13,957 nucleotides of DNA from Clostridia bacterium (lineage in GTDB: Bacteria; Bacillota_A; Clostridia; Christensenellales; Aristaeellaceae). The stretch is from assembly GCA_017412025.1 (NCBI GenBank), contig JAFQOY010000069.1:1-13957 (forward strand). The letters run 5' to 3'. The notes under the pieces are model-generated. The model saw only the letters and a list, made by a program, of their open reading frames with translations, was not told the DNA's origin and made no database searches. This document shows, one piece after another, positions 1 to 6,727 of the stretch. The translations under genes and the position numbers were made by a program. The stretch's first letter is position 1, and each line of letters starts with the position of its first letter.

Positions 1-635
1 AAGTCGCCGTCGTCGATCCGGACATGATGTCCACCATGCCCAAGGGCCTGACCGCCGCGACCGGCATGGACGCGCTGACCCATGCGATCGAGGGCTTTAC
101 CACCAAGGGCGCGTGGGAAATGACCGACATGTTCCACCTCAAGGCGATCGAGATCATCGCCAGGTCCCTGCGCGCGGCTGTGGCCGGCGACGCGGCGGGC
201 TTTGAGGGCATGGCGCTTGGTCAGTATGTGGCCGGCATGGGCTTCTCCAACGTGGGTCTTGGCATCGTGCACTCCATGGCGCACACCCTGGGCGCGGTGT
301 ACGACACCCCGCACGGCGTGGGCAACGCGATCCTGCTGCCGACGATCATGGAGTATAATGCTCCGGTGACCGGCGACAAGTACAAGTACATCGCCGCCGC
401 GATGGGCGTTGAGGGCACCGAGGCGATGACGCAGGAAGAGTACCGCAAGGCCGCCTGCGACGCTGTGCGCAAGCTGAGCGCCGACGTGGGCATCCCGGCT
501 GACCTGAAGGACATCGTCAAGGCCGAGGATCTTGACTTCCTGGCGGAGTCCGCGTATGCCGACGCCTGCCGCCCGGGCAACCCGCGCGACACCAGCGTGG
601 CGGAAATCAAGGAGCTGTTCCTCAAGCTGATGTAA
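1..635 (+). CDS. fucO: Lactaldehyde reductase, iron-dependent alcohol dehydrogenase (5' end missing)
   Basis: Reading frame is open from base 3; the first third or more of the gene lies outside the window (about 211 residues seen; FucO has about 380). FucO reduces L-lactaldehyde to L-1,2-propanediol with NADH, disposing of reductant in anaerobic fucose/rhamnose breakdown, in the cytoplasm. Visible: TGMDALTHAIEG carrying the Asp and His iron ligands, GMGFSNVGLGIVHSMAH with the third ligand, and DTPHGVGNAILLP with the fourth His. From TGMDALTH to the C-terminal NPRD segment the sequence follows E. coli FucO closely from memory, closer than generic family alcohol dehydrogenases. Codons end mostly in C or G, as in a well-expressed gene. 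The gene converges on pepT and ends at the hairpin at 657-693. Family is certain; aldehyde specificity is inferred. Confidence 0.88.
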   Translation, partial: VAVVDPDMMSTMPKGLTAATGMDALTHAIEGFTTKGAWEMTDMFHLKAIEIIARSLRAAVAGDAAGFEGMALGQYVAGMGFSNVGLGIVHSMAHTLGAVYDTPHGVGNAILLPTIMEYNAPVTGDKYKYIAAAMGVEGTEAMTQEEYRKAACDAVRKLSADVGIPADLKDIVKAEDLDFLAESAYADACRPGNPRDTSVAEIKELFLKLM

Positions 636-656
636 TTGATTCAAATCAGGCATGAA

Positions 657-693
657 AAAGGAACCTTTCGCGTTTGCCGCGGGAGGTTCCTTT
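657..693. terminator. Bidirectional intrinsic terminator between fucO and pepT
   Basis: A continuous 16-bp stem (657-672 with 678-693, two G-T wobbles) with a 5-base loop. The outer arms are AAAGGAACCT and AGGTTCCTTT and the inner pairing is CGCG/CGCG. It is followed by a T-rich stretch on the plus strand and by CTTTTT on the minus strand, so it can stop fucO transcription and the opposing pepT transcription. Confidence 0.88.
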
Positions 694-712
694 GCTGTTT
701 AGATAAACGGAA

Positions 713-1927
713 TCAGCGCACCTGCGTCATCAGCAGCTCGATCATCTTCGTGCAGCGGTCCATGCTCTCGGCGCAGATGTGCTCGAACTTGCCGTGGAAG
801 GCGTAGCCGCCGGTGCAGAGGTTCGGCGTGGGCAGGCCCATGTAGGAGAGCTTGCAGCCGTCGGTTCCGCCGCGCACGGGCTCGACGTACGGCTTCATGC
901 CGGCCATCTCGCAGGCGCGCATGGCGTTTTCGATCAGGTGCATATGCGGCACGATCTTCTGCTGCATATTGTAGTAGGTGTCCTTGAGCGTCAGGGTGAC
1001 GATTTCCTTGCCGTAACGAGCGTTAATGGTCTTCGCGGCGAGCATCATCGTCTGCTTGCGGTGCTCAAAGGCGGTCAGGCTGTGATCGCGGATGATGTAA
1101 TGCAGCTCGGCGTCAGACACATCGCCCTTCATGTCGTGCAGATGGAAGAATCCCTCGTAGTTCTCCGTGCAGCGCGGGATGTCGCAGCCCGGCAGCAGGG
1201 CGTTGAATTCCATGGCGACGAGCGCGGCGTTGATCATCGTGTCCTTCGACGTGCCGGGATGCACGCTCACGCCGGAAAAGTGCACGTCGGCTGAAGCGGC
1301 GTTGAATGTCTCATACGCCAGCTCGCCCTCGGGGCCGCCGTCCACGGTATAAGCAAACTGCGCGCCGAACTTCTCGACGTCGAAATTGGCGACGCCCATG
1401 CCGATTTCCTCGTCCGGCGTGAAGGCGATGCAGAGCCTACCGTGCGGCGCGCCGCTTGCCTGGATGCTCTCCACGGCGGTCAGGATTTCGGCAATACCGG
1501 CCTTGTCGTCCGCGCCCAGCAGCGTCGTGCCGTCGCTGGTGATCAGGGTCATGCCCTTGAGGGATTTGAGGGAGGGGAAGGCTTCAATCGTCAGCATGTC
1601 GCCGCTGCCGGCGAGGAGCACGTCGCCGCCGTCGTAGTTTTCGATGATCTGCGGCTTGACGTTTTCGCCGGAGAAATCGGGCGCGGTATCCATGTGCGCG
1701 ATGAATCCGAGCGCAGGCTGCTCTTCATAGCCCTTTGTCGCAGGCAGCCAGCCGTATACCACGCCGTATGAATCCACGTGCACATTTTCAAGGCCGAGGG
1801 ACTTCATCTCATCGACGAGCATGTTGGCCAGGTCGAGCTGACGCGCGGTGCTCGGCGCGCAGCCGGTGCTCTCGTCGGAGGTGGTGTAGACCTTGGCATA
1901 GTTGAGGAAGCGTTCAAAAGCTCGCAT
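713..1927 (-). CDS. pepT: Peptidase T (tripeptidase, M20 family)
   Basis: A cytoplasmic di-zinc aminopeptidase that removes the N-terminal residue of tripeptides, the last step in using imported or recycled peptides. The 404-residue length is normal for the family. Metal-site residues fall at the expected numbers: His78 and Asp80 in IAHMDTAPD, bridging Asp140 in LLGADDKAG, catalytic Glu173 and Glu174 in TPDEEIG, Asp196 in YTVDGGPEGE, and His378 in GGYAFHGKFE. The dimerisation-domain motif HPGTSKDTMINA (from 223) and RGGTDGCKLS (from 352) are also intact. The start is supported by AAGGAG eight bases upstream on the minus strand. It lies 38 bases downstream of the AEC transporter gene with no terminator between, so both are probably one transcript ended by the hairpin at 657-693. 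Very sure. Confidence 0.96.
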   Translation of the reverse strand: MRAFERFLNYAKVYTTSDESTGCAPSTARQLDLANMLVDEMKSLGLENVHVDSYGVVYGWLPATKGYEEQPALGFIAHMDTAPDFSGENVKPQIIENYDGGDVLLAGSGDMLTIEAFPSLKSLKGMTLITSDGTTLLGADDKAGIAEILTAVESIQASGAPHGRLCIAFTPDEEIGMGVANFDVEKFGAQFAYTVDGGPEGELAYETFNAASADVHFSGVSVHPGTSKDTMINAALVAMEFNALLPGCDIPRCTENYEGFFHLHDMKGDVSDAELHYIIRDHSLTAFEHRKQTMMLAAKTINARYGKEIVTLTLKDTYYNMQQKIVPHMHLIENAMRACEMAGMKPYVEPVRGGTDGCKLSYMGLPTPNLCTGGYAFHGKFEHICAESMDRCTKMIELLMTQVR

Positions 1928-1965
1928 ATTGAAAAACTCCTTTTCGGATGATGATTTGCAGGGGC

Positions 1966-2880
1966 TTAGAGCAGATAGGTGACCATGGCGAAGATGACGG
2001 GCAGCGTTGCAGCGCTCATCAGCGTGGTGACGATGACCGCATGCGAGGCTGTCAGATCGTCGGGAATGTACAGCTCAGAGAGCACGCCGCAGTTTCCGGC
2101 GATCGGCATGGCGGCGCAGATGATGCACACGCCGGCGAGCATCGGGTCAAGCGGCAGAAGCTTGACGAGCACGAAGATGAGCAGCGGAATCAGAACCATG
2201 CGAAGTAAGCCTACGCGGTAGAGGCGCTTGTTGGTCAGCGTTTCCTTCAGGTCGCAGAAGGCGAGAGAGGAGCCGATGATCATCATCGCCAGCGGCGTGT
2301 TCATGGAGCCGATGGAGGCGATTGTGCTTTCGAGCACCGCGGGCAGATGCCAGCCCGTCAGGCCGAAAAACAGCGCGATGGTGGAGGCGACGATGCAGGC
2401 GTTGATGATGTTTTTCAGGCTGATCTTTGCGCCGGGCTGAATCAGGATCACGCCGTAGGAGAAGAAGAAGAAGTTGAATGTGAGGATGAACATCGACAGC
2501 AGGGCGACGCCGTCTGCGCCGTAGAGGGACTGGATGACGGGAATGCCCATGAAGCCGAGATTGGTGAAGATGAGCAGAAGCTGGTCAAGCCCGCGTTCTT
2601 CCTTCGGCGTAGGCACGATGCGCACGACGGCGGCCGCGATGAAGATCAGCGCGATAAACATGAGCACGGCGGCGCCGACTGCGCCGATCATATCGGAAGG
2701 CACGCTTTCGCTCTGCAGCACGGAAGAAATGATGACGCAGGGGGACGCGGTGTTGAGCGTAAAAGAAGAAAGCCTCTGCCTGAATTCGCGGGTGATCAGC
2801 CCGATGCGCGCAAGCGCATAGCCGGCAATCATCATCAGGAAAAGGGAAACAAGCTGGGAAAGCACACCTGCAAGATTCAT
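1966..2880 (-). CDS. AEC-family (auxin efflux carrier-like) membrane transporter
   Basis: A 304-residue integral membrane protein with about ten hydrophobic segments in two halves, the usual size of bacterial AEC permeases. Segments include residues about 8-28, 66-88, 102-118, 126-147, 163-182, 194-208, 225-243, 248-266 and 282-303. Family-typical polar breaks are FTNLGFMGIPV in the first half and MPIAGNCGVLSELY in the second. Family members move organic anions such as malate or malonate, or other small carboxylates; the substrate here cannot be read from sequence. A GGAGG sits seven bases before the ATG. It is the first gene of an operon with pepT, so a peptide-derived or amino acid-derived carboxylate would fit, but that is inference. 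Transcribed from the promoter at 2932-2960. Confidence 0.87.
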   Translation of the reverse strand: MNLAGVLSQLVSLFLMMIAGYALARIGLITREFRQRLSSFTLNTASPCVIISSVLQSESVPSDMIGAVGAAVLMFIALIFIAAAVVRIVPTPKEERGLDQLLLIFTNLGFMGIPVIQSLYGADGVALLSMFILTFNFFFFSYGVILIQPGAKISLKNIINACIVASTIALFFGLTGWHLPAVLESTIASIGSMNTPLAMMIIGSSLAFCDLKETLTNKRLYRVGLLRMVLIPLLIFVLVKLLPLDPMLAGVCIICAAMPIAGNCGVLSELYIPDDLTASHAVIVTTLMSAATLPVIFAMVTYLL

Positions 2881-2931
2881 ATTTCAGCCTCCGTGAAGCA
2901 ATAACATGAAGAAAAACAAACGTCTGACCTT

Positions 2932-2960
2932 ATTGTACACCCAGACGCGGCGGTTGTAAA
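2932..2960 (-). promoter_or_regulatory. Sigma-A promoter of the AEC transporter-pepT operon
   Basis: On the minus strand TTTACA (2960-2955) and TACAAT (2937-2932) are separated by 17 bases, with TG one base before the -10. Predicted start near 2925 gives a leader of about 45 bases. A 6-bp inverted repeat (CGTCTG at 2921-2926, CAGACG at 2942-2947) flanks the -10 element and could be an operator. Confidence 0.72.
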
Positions 2961-2982
2961 GTTTCCTTTTTTGTGCTATGCT
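2954..2982 (+). promoter_or_regulatory. Sigma-A promoter of dnaX
   Basis: TTGTAA (2954-2959), 17-base spacer, TATGCT (2977-2982), with an extended -10 TG at 2974-2975. Predicted start near 2989 gives a leader of about 30 bases ahead of the dnaX ATG. The -35 hexamer overlaps that of the divergent transporter promoter by five bases. Confidence 0.75.
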
Positions 2983-3018
2983 ACAGGCAGAGTATGGCAG
3001 GAATACGGAGGCAGGTTT

Positions 3019-4665
3019 ATGGGTTATCAGGCGCTGTATCGCCGCTACAGACCATCGCGCTTTGACGATTTTGTGGGGCAGGAGGCTGTCATCAAAACCC
3101 TGCGCAGCCAGGTGACGAGCGGGCGCATTGCGCATGCATATCTGTTCTGCGGCACGCGCGGAACAGGCAAGACGTCGACGGCGAAGGTCTTTGCGCGGGC
3201 GGTCAACTGCGAGCATCCGGACAGGGGAGAGCCGTGCGGGCAGTGCGCGGTGTGCATGGCGCTCAGCGCGGAGAGCAGCCTGGATATCCTGGAGATCGAC
3301 GCCGCGAGCAACAACGGCGTGGATGAGATCCGCGATCTGCGGGAAAAGGTCAAGTATCCGCCGCAGAGCGGACGCTACCGCGTGTACATCATCGACGAGG
3401 TGCATATGCTTTCCGTGGGCGCGTTTAACGCGCTGCTCAAGACGCTGGAGGAGCCGCCGGGATACGTCGTGTTCATCCTGGCGACGACGGAGCCGCAGAA
3501 GCTCCCGGCGACGATCCTTTCACGCTGCCAGCGCTTTGACTTCGGACGGATCCCTTCCCATCAGATTGTGCAGCGCCTTCGCGTGGCGCTTGACGAGGGA
3601 GGAATCGCCGCGCAGGAAGGCGCGCTTGCGCGCATCGCGCGCGCGGCCGAGGGCGGTATGCGCGACGCATGGTCGATTATGGACATGTGCCTTGGCTATG
3701 CGCAGGAGGATGGAGCGGGGCTGACGGAGGAACTGGTGCTTCAGGTGCTCGGCGCGGCAGACAGGCGCTTCCTCTTCGCGTTTGCGGATATGCTCATCGG
3801 CGCGGACGCGCCGGGCGCGCTGCGGATGATCGACGATATGATGAGAGCCGGACGCGAGGTGCAGGTCTTTGTCAAGGATGTCAGCGGCCATCTCCGCGCG
3901 CTGATGCTGGCGGATGTGTGCGGCGAGGAGCACGCGGCGCAGATTCTCGAGGTAACGCAGGAGGATGCGAAGGAATATGTCGCGCAGGCGAGGCGCACGT
4001 CGCATGCGCGCCTGATGCGGATGCTGGATCTGTTTCTGGCGAGCGAGACGGACATGAAGTGGGCCGCCCAGCCGCGCTTTGCGCTGGAGGCGGCGACGCT
4101 GCGCGCATGCGCGCCTGAGGAAAGCATACAGATGGAGGCGCTCATCAGCCGCGTCTCGGAGCTGGAACGCAGGCTGCGGGAGGGCGTGGTCGCGGCTGCG
4201 CCTGTGGCGCAGGCGCCGGCGGGCGAACAAAGGGCTCAGGCTGCGCAGACGGAGACGCCGCCGGCGCTGAAGGAAGCGCCCAAGGGCCCTGCGCCTGAAG
4301 CGGAGCGGATCTGGCAGGAAGCGGTGCGCATCCTTAAAAAACAGCCTCAGCTGTTTGGCATGGTGCGCATGGGCCGTCTGGCGACGGCGGAAAACGGGCT
4401 GTTTACCGTCGTATACGAAAAGGCGATTGGCGGCGCATATGTGAAGATGCTGAGCATGCCGGATAAAAACGAGCTGGTCGTCAGGGCGCTTGAGCAGGCG
4501 GCAGGCTATCCCTGCACATTCCGCGCGGCGATTGAAGGCACAGTGGCGGAATCGGATAAGAACATTCTGGCAGCGCAGCAGGAGCAGAAGAAACAGGCGC
4601 AGGACAACCTCAACAAGGTGTTCAGCGCATTCGGACGGGAGAATGTGAGGGTTTTGGATGAGTAA
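3019..4665 (+). CDS. dnaX: DNA polymerase III subunit gamma/tau (clamp loader ATPase)
   Basis: The motor subunit of the clamp loader that opens and places the beta sliding clamp during replication. I start it at ATG 3019 (MGYQALYRRYRP), because GGAGG lies seven bases upstream and homologues begin there; the frame is open further upstream, but that part precedes the family start and includes the promoter. 548 residues. Visible: Walker A GTRGTGKT (45-52), four zinc cysteines C64, C73, C76 and C79, Walker B IIDEVH (124-129), sensor 1 ATTEPQK, arginine finger in SRC (R169), and GGMRDAWS for sensor 2. Domain III follows, then an Ala/Pro/Gln-rich linker near residues 390-425 and a tau-type C-terminal domain. 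It overlaps the next gene by 8 bases. The usual ybaB-recR partners do not follow it. Confidence 0.96.
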   Translation: MGYQALYRRYRPSRFDDFVGQEAVIKTLRSQVTSGRIAHAYLFCGTRGTGKTSTAKVFARAVNCEHPDRGEPCGQCAVCMALSAESSLDILEIDAASNNGVDEIRDLREKVKYPPQSGRYRVYIIDEVHMLSVGAFNALLKTLEEPPGYVVFILATTEPQKLPATILSRCQRFDFGRIPSHQIVQRLRVALDEGGIAAQEGALARIARAAEGGMRDAWSIMDMCLGYAQEDGAGLTEELVLQVLGAADRRFLFAFADMLIGADAPGALRMIDDMMRAGREVQVFVKDVSGHLRALMLADVCGEEHAAQILEVTQEDAKEYVAQARRTSHARLMRMLDLFLASETDMKWAAQPRFALEAATLRACAPEESIQMEALISRVSELERRLREGVVAAAPVAQAPAGEQRAQAAQTETPPALKEAPKGPAPEAERIWQEAVRILKKQPQLFGMVRMGRLATAENGLFTVVYEKAIGGAYVKMLSMPDKNELVVRALEQAAGYPCTFRAAIEGTVAESDKNILAAQQEQKKQAQDNLNKVFSAFGRENVRVLDE

Positions 4666-6310
4666 GAAGAATCAGTGGTTCAAGAGCGCGGTCGTCTATC
4701 AGATCTATCCCAAGAGCTATATGGACTCGGATGGGGACGGACTGGGCGATCTGAAGGGCGTTACGTCGAAGCTCGACTATCTCAAAGAACTGGGCATCGA
4801 TGTGATCTGGCTCAATCCCTGCTACAAGAATTCCGGCGTGGACGGCGGATACGACATCAGCGACTACCATGCCATCGCGCCGGAGCTGGGCACGATGGAA
4901 GACTTTGACGAGCTGCTTGAGCAGGCGCATCGCCGCGGCATCCGCATCATCATGGATCTGGTCGTCAATCATACCTCCACGGAGCATGCGTGGTTTGTGG
5001 AATCCAGGAGCAGCAAAGACAATCCCAAGCGGGATTTCTATGTCTGGCGTCCGCCGTTTGAGGGGAAGGAGCCCAACCGTGAGTGGAGCATATTCTCCGG
5101 CCCTGCGTGGGAATATGATGAGGCGACGGGCGAGTACTACCTGCACATGTTTGCCAAAGAGCAGGCGGATCTCAACTGGGAGAACGAGGAGGTTCGCAGC
5201 GAGGTCTACAGGATGATGCGCTGGTGGCTTGACAAGGGGATCGACGGTTTCCGCATGGACGTCATCGACATGATCGGCAAGCCGCCGGCAGTGCTGCGCT
5301 GCGACGGCGGCGCGCACGGCCCCAGCAGCCATGGTCCCAGAGAGCATGAATTCCTGCGGGAGATGAACCGCGAGGTGCTCTCCCATTACGACGTGATGAC
5401 CGTGGGCGAATCGGGCAGCGTCACGGTTGAGCAGGCGCTTGAATACGCATCGCTTGAGGGGACGGAGCTTGACATGATGTTCCAGTTTGAGCATGTGGAG
5501 ATCGACTCGCCCGAGGGAAGCAAGTGGACGACCGGCCCTGTGAATCTGGTTGAGCTCAAGAAGGTCTTTGAGCGCTGGCAGAAGGAGCTGCATGGAAAGG
5601 CGTGGAACAGCCTGTACTGGAACAACCATGACCAGCCGCGTGCGGTATCGCACTTTGGCTGCGACAGGGACGACGAGAGCCGCATCCTGAGCAGCAAGAT
5701 GCTGGGCGCCTGCCTGCATATGATGCAGGGCACGCCGTATATCTATCAGGGCGAGGAACTGGGCATGACCAACTTCCCCATGCAGGATATCAGCGAGTCG
5801 CGCGACGTCGAGGCCGTCAACGCCTGGCAGGAGCTGGTGGTTGAGCGCAAGGCGATGACGCCCGAGCGCATGATGGCCTGCCTCCGCTACAAGGGGCGCG
5901 ACAACGCGCGCACGCCGATGCAATGGGACGATACGCCGGAGGCGGGCTTCACGAAGGGAACGCCGTGGATGCCGGTCAATCCGAATTATGTGCACATCAA
6001 TGCAAAGGCGCAGGTCGGCGATCCGGATTCCGTATTCAGCTTCTATCAGAAGCTGATCCGGCTGCGCAAGGAGCATCAGGTGATCATCGACGGCGATTTC
6101 ACGCTGCTGATGGCGGAAGACCCGAATGTATTTGCCTATACGCGCAGCGACGGGCAGGAGACGCTGCTGGTGTGCTGCAACTTCTCCGCGCAGGAAGCGG
6201 GGCTTGATGAGGCGGCGTCTGCCTGCGGCACGCTGCTGCTTGGCAACTACGCGCAGGAAGGGGATCGGCGCGTGCTCAGGCCGTGGGAGGCCAGGATCAC
6301 GAGGCTGTGA
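4658..6310 (+). CDS. GH13 alpha-glucosidase, probably oligo-1,6-glucosidase
   Basis: A cytoplasmic retaining enzyme releasing glucose from the non-reducing end of short alpha-glucans. 550 residues, usual for the oligo-1,6-glucosidase/trehalose-6-phosphate hydrolase subfamily. Features in order: Ca-loop DSDGDGLGDL (23-32), region I DLVVNHTS (100-107), region II GFRMDVIDM with nucleophile Asp201, region III VGES with acid/base Glu251, region IV WNNHDQPR with Asp325, and ARTPMQWDD before the C-terminal beta domain. The residue after the nucleophile is Val202; in this subfamily Val there goes with alpha-1,6 specificity (isomaltose-type) and Ala/Thr with alpha-1,4. No signal peptide. The ATG overlaps the dnaX stop region, with GAGGG seven bases upstream inside dnaX, so translation is probably coupled. 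No sugar transporter is adjacent. The precise substrate is inferred. Confidence 0.9.
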   Translation: MSKKNQWFKSAVVYQIYPKSYMDSDGDGLGDLKGVTSKLDYLKELGIDVIWLNPCYKNSGVDGGYDISDYHAIAPELGTMEDFDELLEQAHRRGIRIIMDLVVNHTSTEHAWFVESRSSKDNPKRDFYVWRPPFEGKEPNREWSIFSGPAWEYDEATGEYYLHMFAKEQADLNWENEEVRSEVYRMMRWWLDKGIDGFRMDVIDMIGKPPAVLRCDGGAHGPSSHGPREHEFLREMNREVLSHYDVMTVGESGSVTVEQALEYASLEGTELDMMFQFEHVEIDSPEGSKWTTGPVNLVELKKVFERWQKELHGKAWNSLYWNNHDQPRAVSHFGCDRDDESRILSSKMLGACLHMMQGTPYIYQGEELGMTNFPMQDISESRDVEAVNAWQELVVERKAMTPERMMACLRYKGRDNARTPMQWDDTPEAGFTKGTPWMPVNPNYVHINAKAQVGDPDSVFSFYQKLIRLRKEHQVIIDGDFTLLMAEDPNVFAYTRSDGQETLLVCCNFSAQEAGLDEAASACGTLLLGNYAQEGDRRVLRPWEARITRL

Positions 6311-6354
6311 CCGCAGAGAGGATGTACAAGAAGGCGGAAGGGGGAGAACCTTTC

Positions 6355-6377
6355 CCGGCCTCGGCCGGTTTTGTTTT
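6355..6377 (+). terminator. First of two tandem terminators after the alpha-glucosidase
   Basis: A short GC hairpin (CCGGC at 6355-6359 with GCCGG at 6364-6368) followed directly by TTTTGTTTT. The stem is only 5 bp, so it is probably a weak terminator backed up by the one at 6409-6436. Confidence 0.55.
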
Positions 6378-6408
6378 CCGGTCAGTCGTCATGATGCGGT
6401 TTACTCGG

Positions 6409-6436
6409 GGCAGACGGAAACGTCTGCCTTTTCTTT
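6409..6436 (+). terminator. Intrinsic terminator of the dnaX-glucosidase operon
   Basis: GGCAGACG, tetraloop GAAA, CGTCTGCC, then TTTTCTTT: a perfect 8-bp stem with a stable GNRA loop and U-tract. It cleanly separates the housekeeping operon from the reductase region. Confidence 0.93.
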
Positions 6437-6624
6437 ATCAGAAAAGGTTGTGTCAAAATAGTTAACGGTGATTGATGCCGGATGGAGAATCAAAGGGCGC
6501 AGGCTGCAGAAAGAAGGGACAGATGTGCAATTGAACCAAGCGAAAACGTTGTAATTTGGGGAAGCGGATCTAAAGTGTATTAACTGATGGTAAATGATAT
6601 ATAAAGGGATTGAACGGGAAGAGA
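6437..6624 (+). promoter_or_regulatory. Long AT-richer upstream region of the reductase gene
   Basis: No gene is visible in the roughly 290 bases between the terminator and the reductase start. Besides the promoter (separate entry), this stretch is much richer in A and T than the coding DNA. It contains CAATTG (6528-6533), AACGTT (6545-6550) and TTGTAATTTG (6549-6558). The last is repeated beside the amino acid importer promoter at 9857-9866. This is where I would expect regulator binding; no motif is certain. Confidence 0.4.
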
Positions 6625-6654
6625 TTGACTGCGCAAAACGGAGTGTGATATAAT
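6625..6654 (+). promoter_or_regulatory. Strong sigma-A promoter of the Tat-exported reductase
   Basis: TTGACT (6625-6630), 18-base spacer, TATAAT (6649-6654) preceded by TG one base upstream (extended -10). The predicted start near 6661 gives a leader of about 67 bases. That leader begins with a hairpin (ACAGGC 6667-6672 with GCCTGT 6683-6688) that could protect the 5' end of the mRNA. The promoter strength agrees with the C-ending codon bias of the gene. Confidence 0.85.
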
Positions 6655-6727
6655 CCTGTCAAAGGTACAGGCGAGACTGTGTGCCTGTGCAGAGTGTGAA
6701 CCGAAATCAAAAAGGAGGAACATCCCT

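Noticed and set aside
2971..3018. An upstream extension of dnaX reaching back to the promoter region
   Set aside because: The extra 16 residues include the -10 element and do not resemble DnaX N-termini; ATG 3019 has a proper GGAGG and the family start MGYQALYRRYRP.
4333..4345. Run of six A in dnaX (CTTAAAAAACAG) as a programmed frameshift site making a gamma form
   Set aside because: The codon register (AAA AAA CAG) does not fit the X XXY YYZ slippery pattern. It lies in the tau-type C-terminal part rather than after domain III, and I found no quick stop in the shifted frames.
4622..6076. A 484-codon minus-strand open frame opposite the glucosidase
   Set aside because: Same cause: no motif, low-complexity composition, and full overlap with an intact GH13 gene with all catalytic residues.
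6542..6555. CGAAAACGTTGTAA as a catabolite-control (cre) site
   Set aside because: It has the central CG and part of the symmetry but mismatches the consensus at two fixed positions, and no carbon-catabolite target is downstream. The overlapping TTGTAATTTG repeat is the better explanation.
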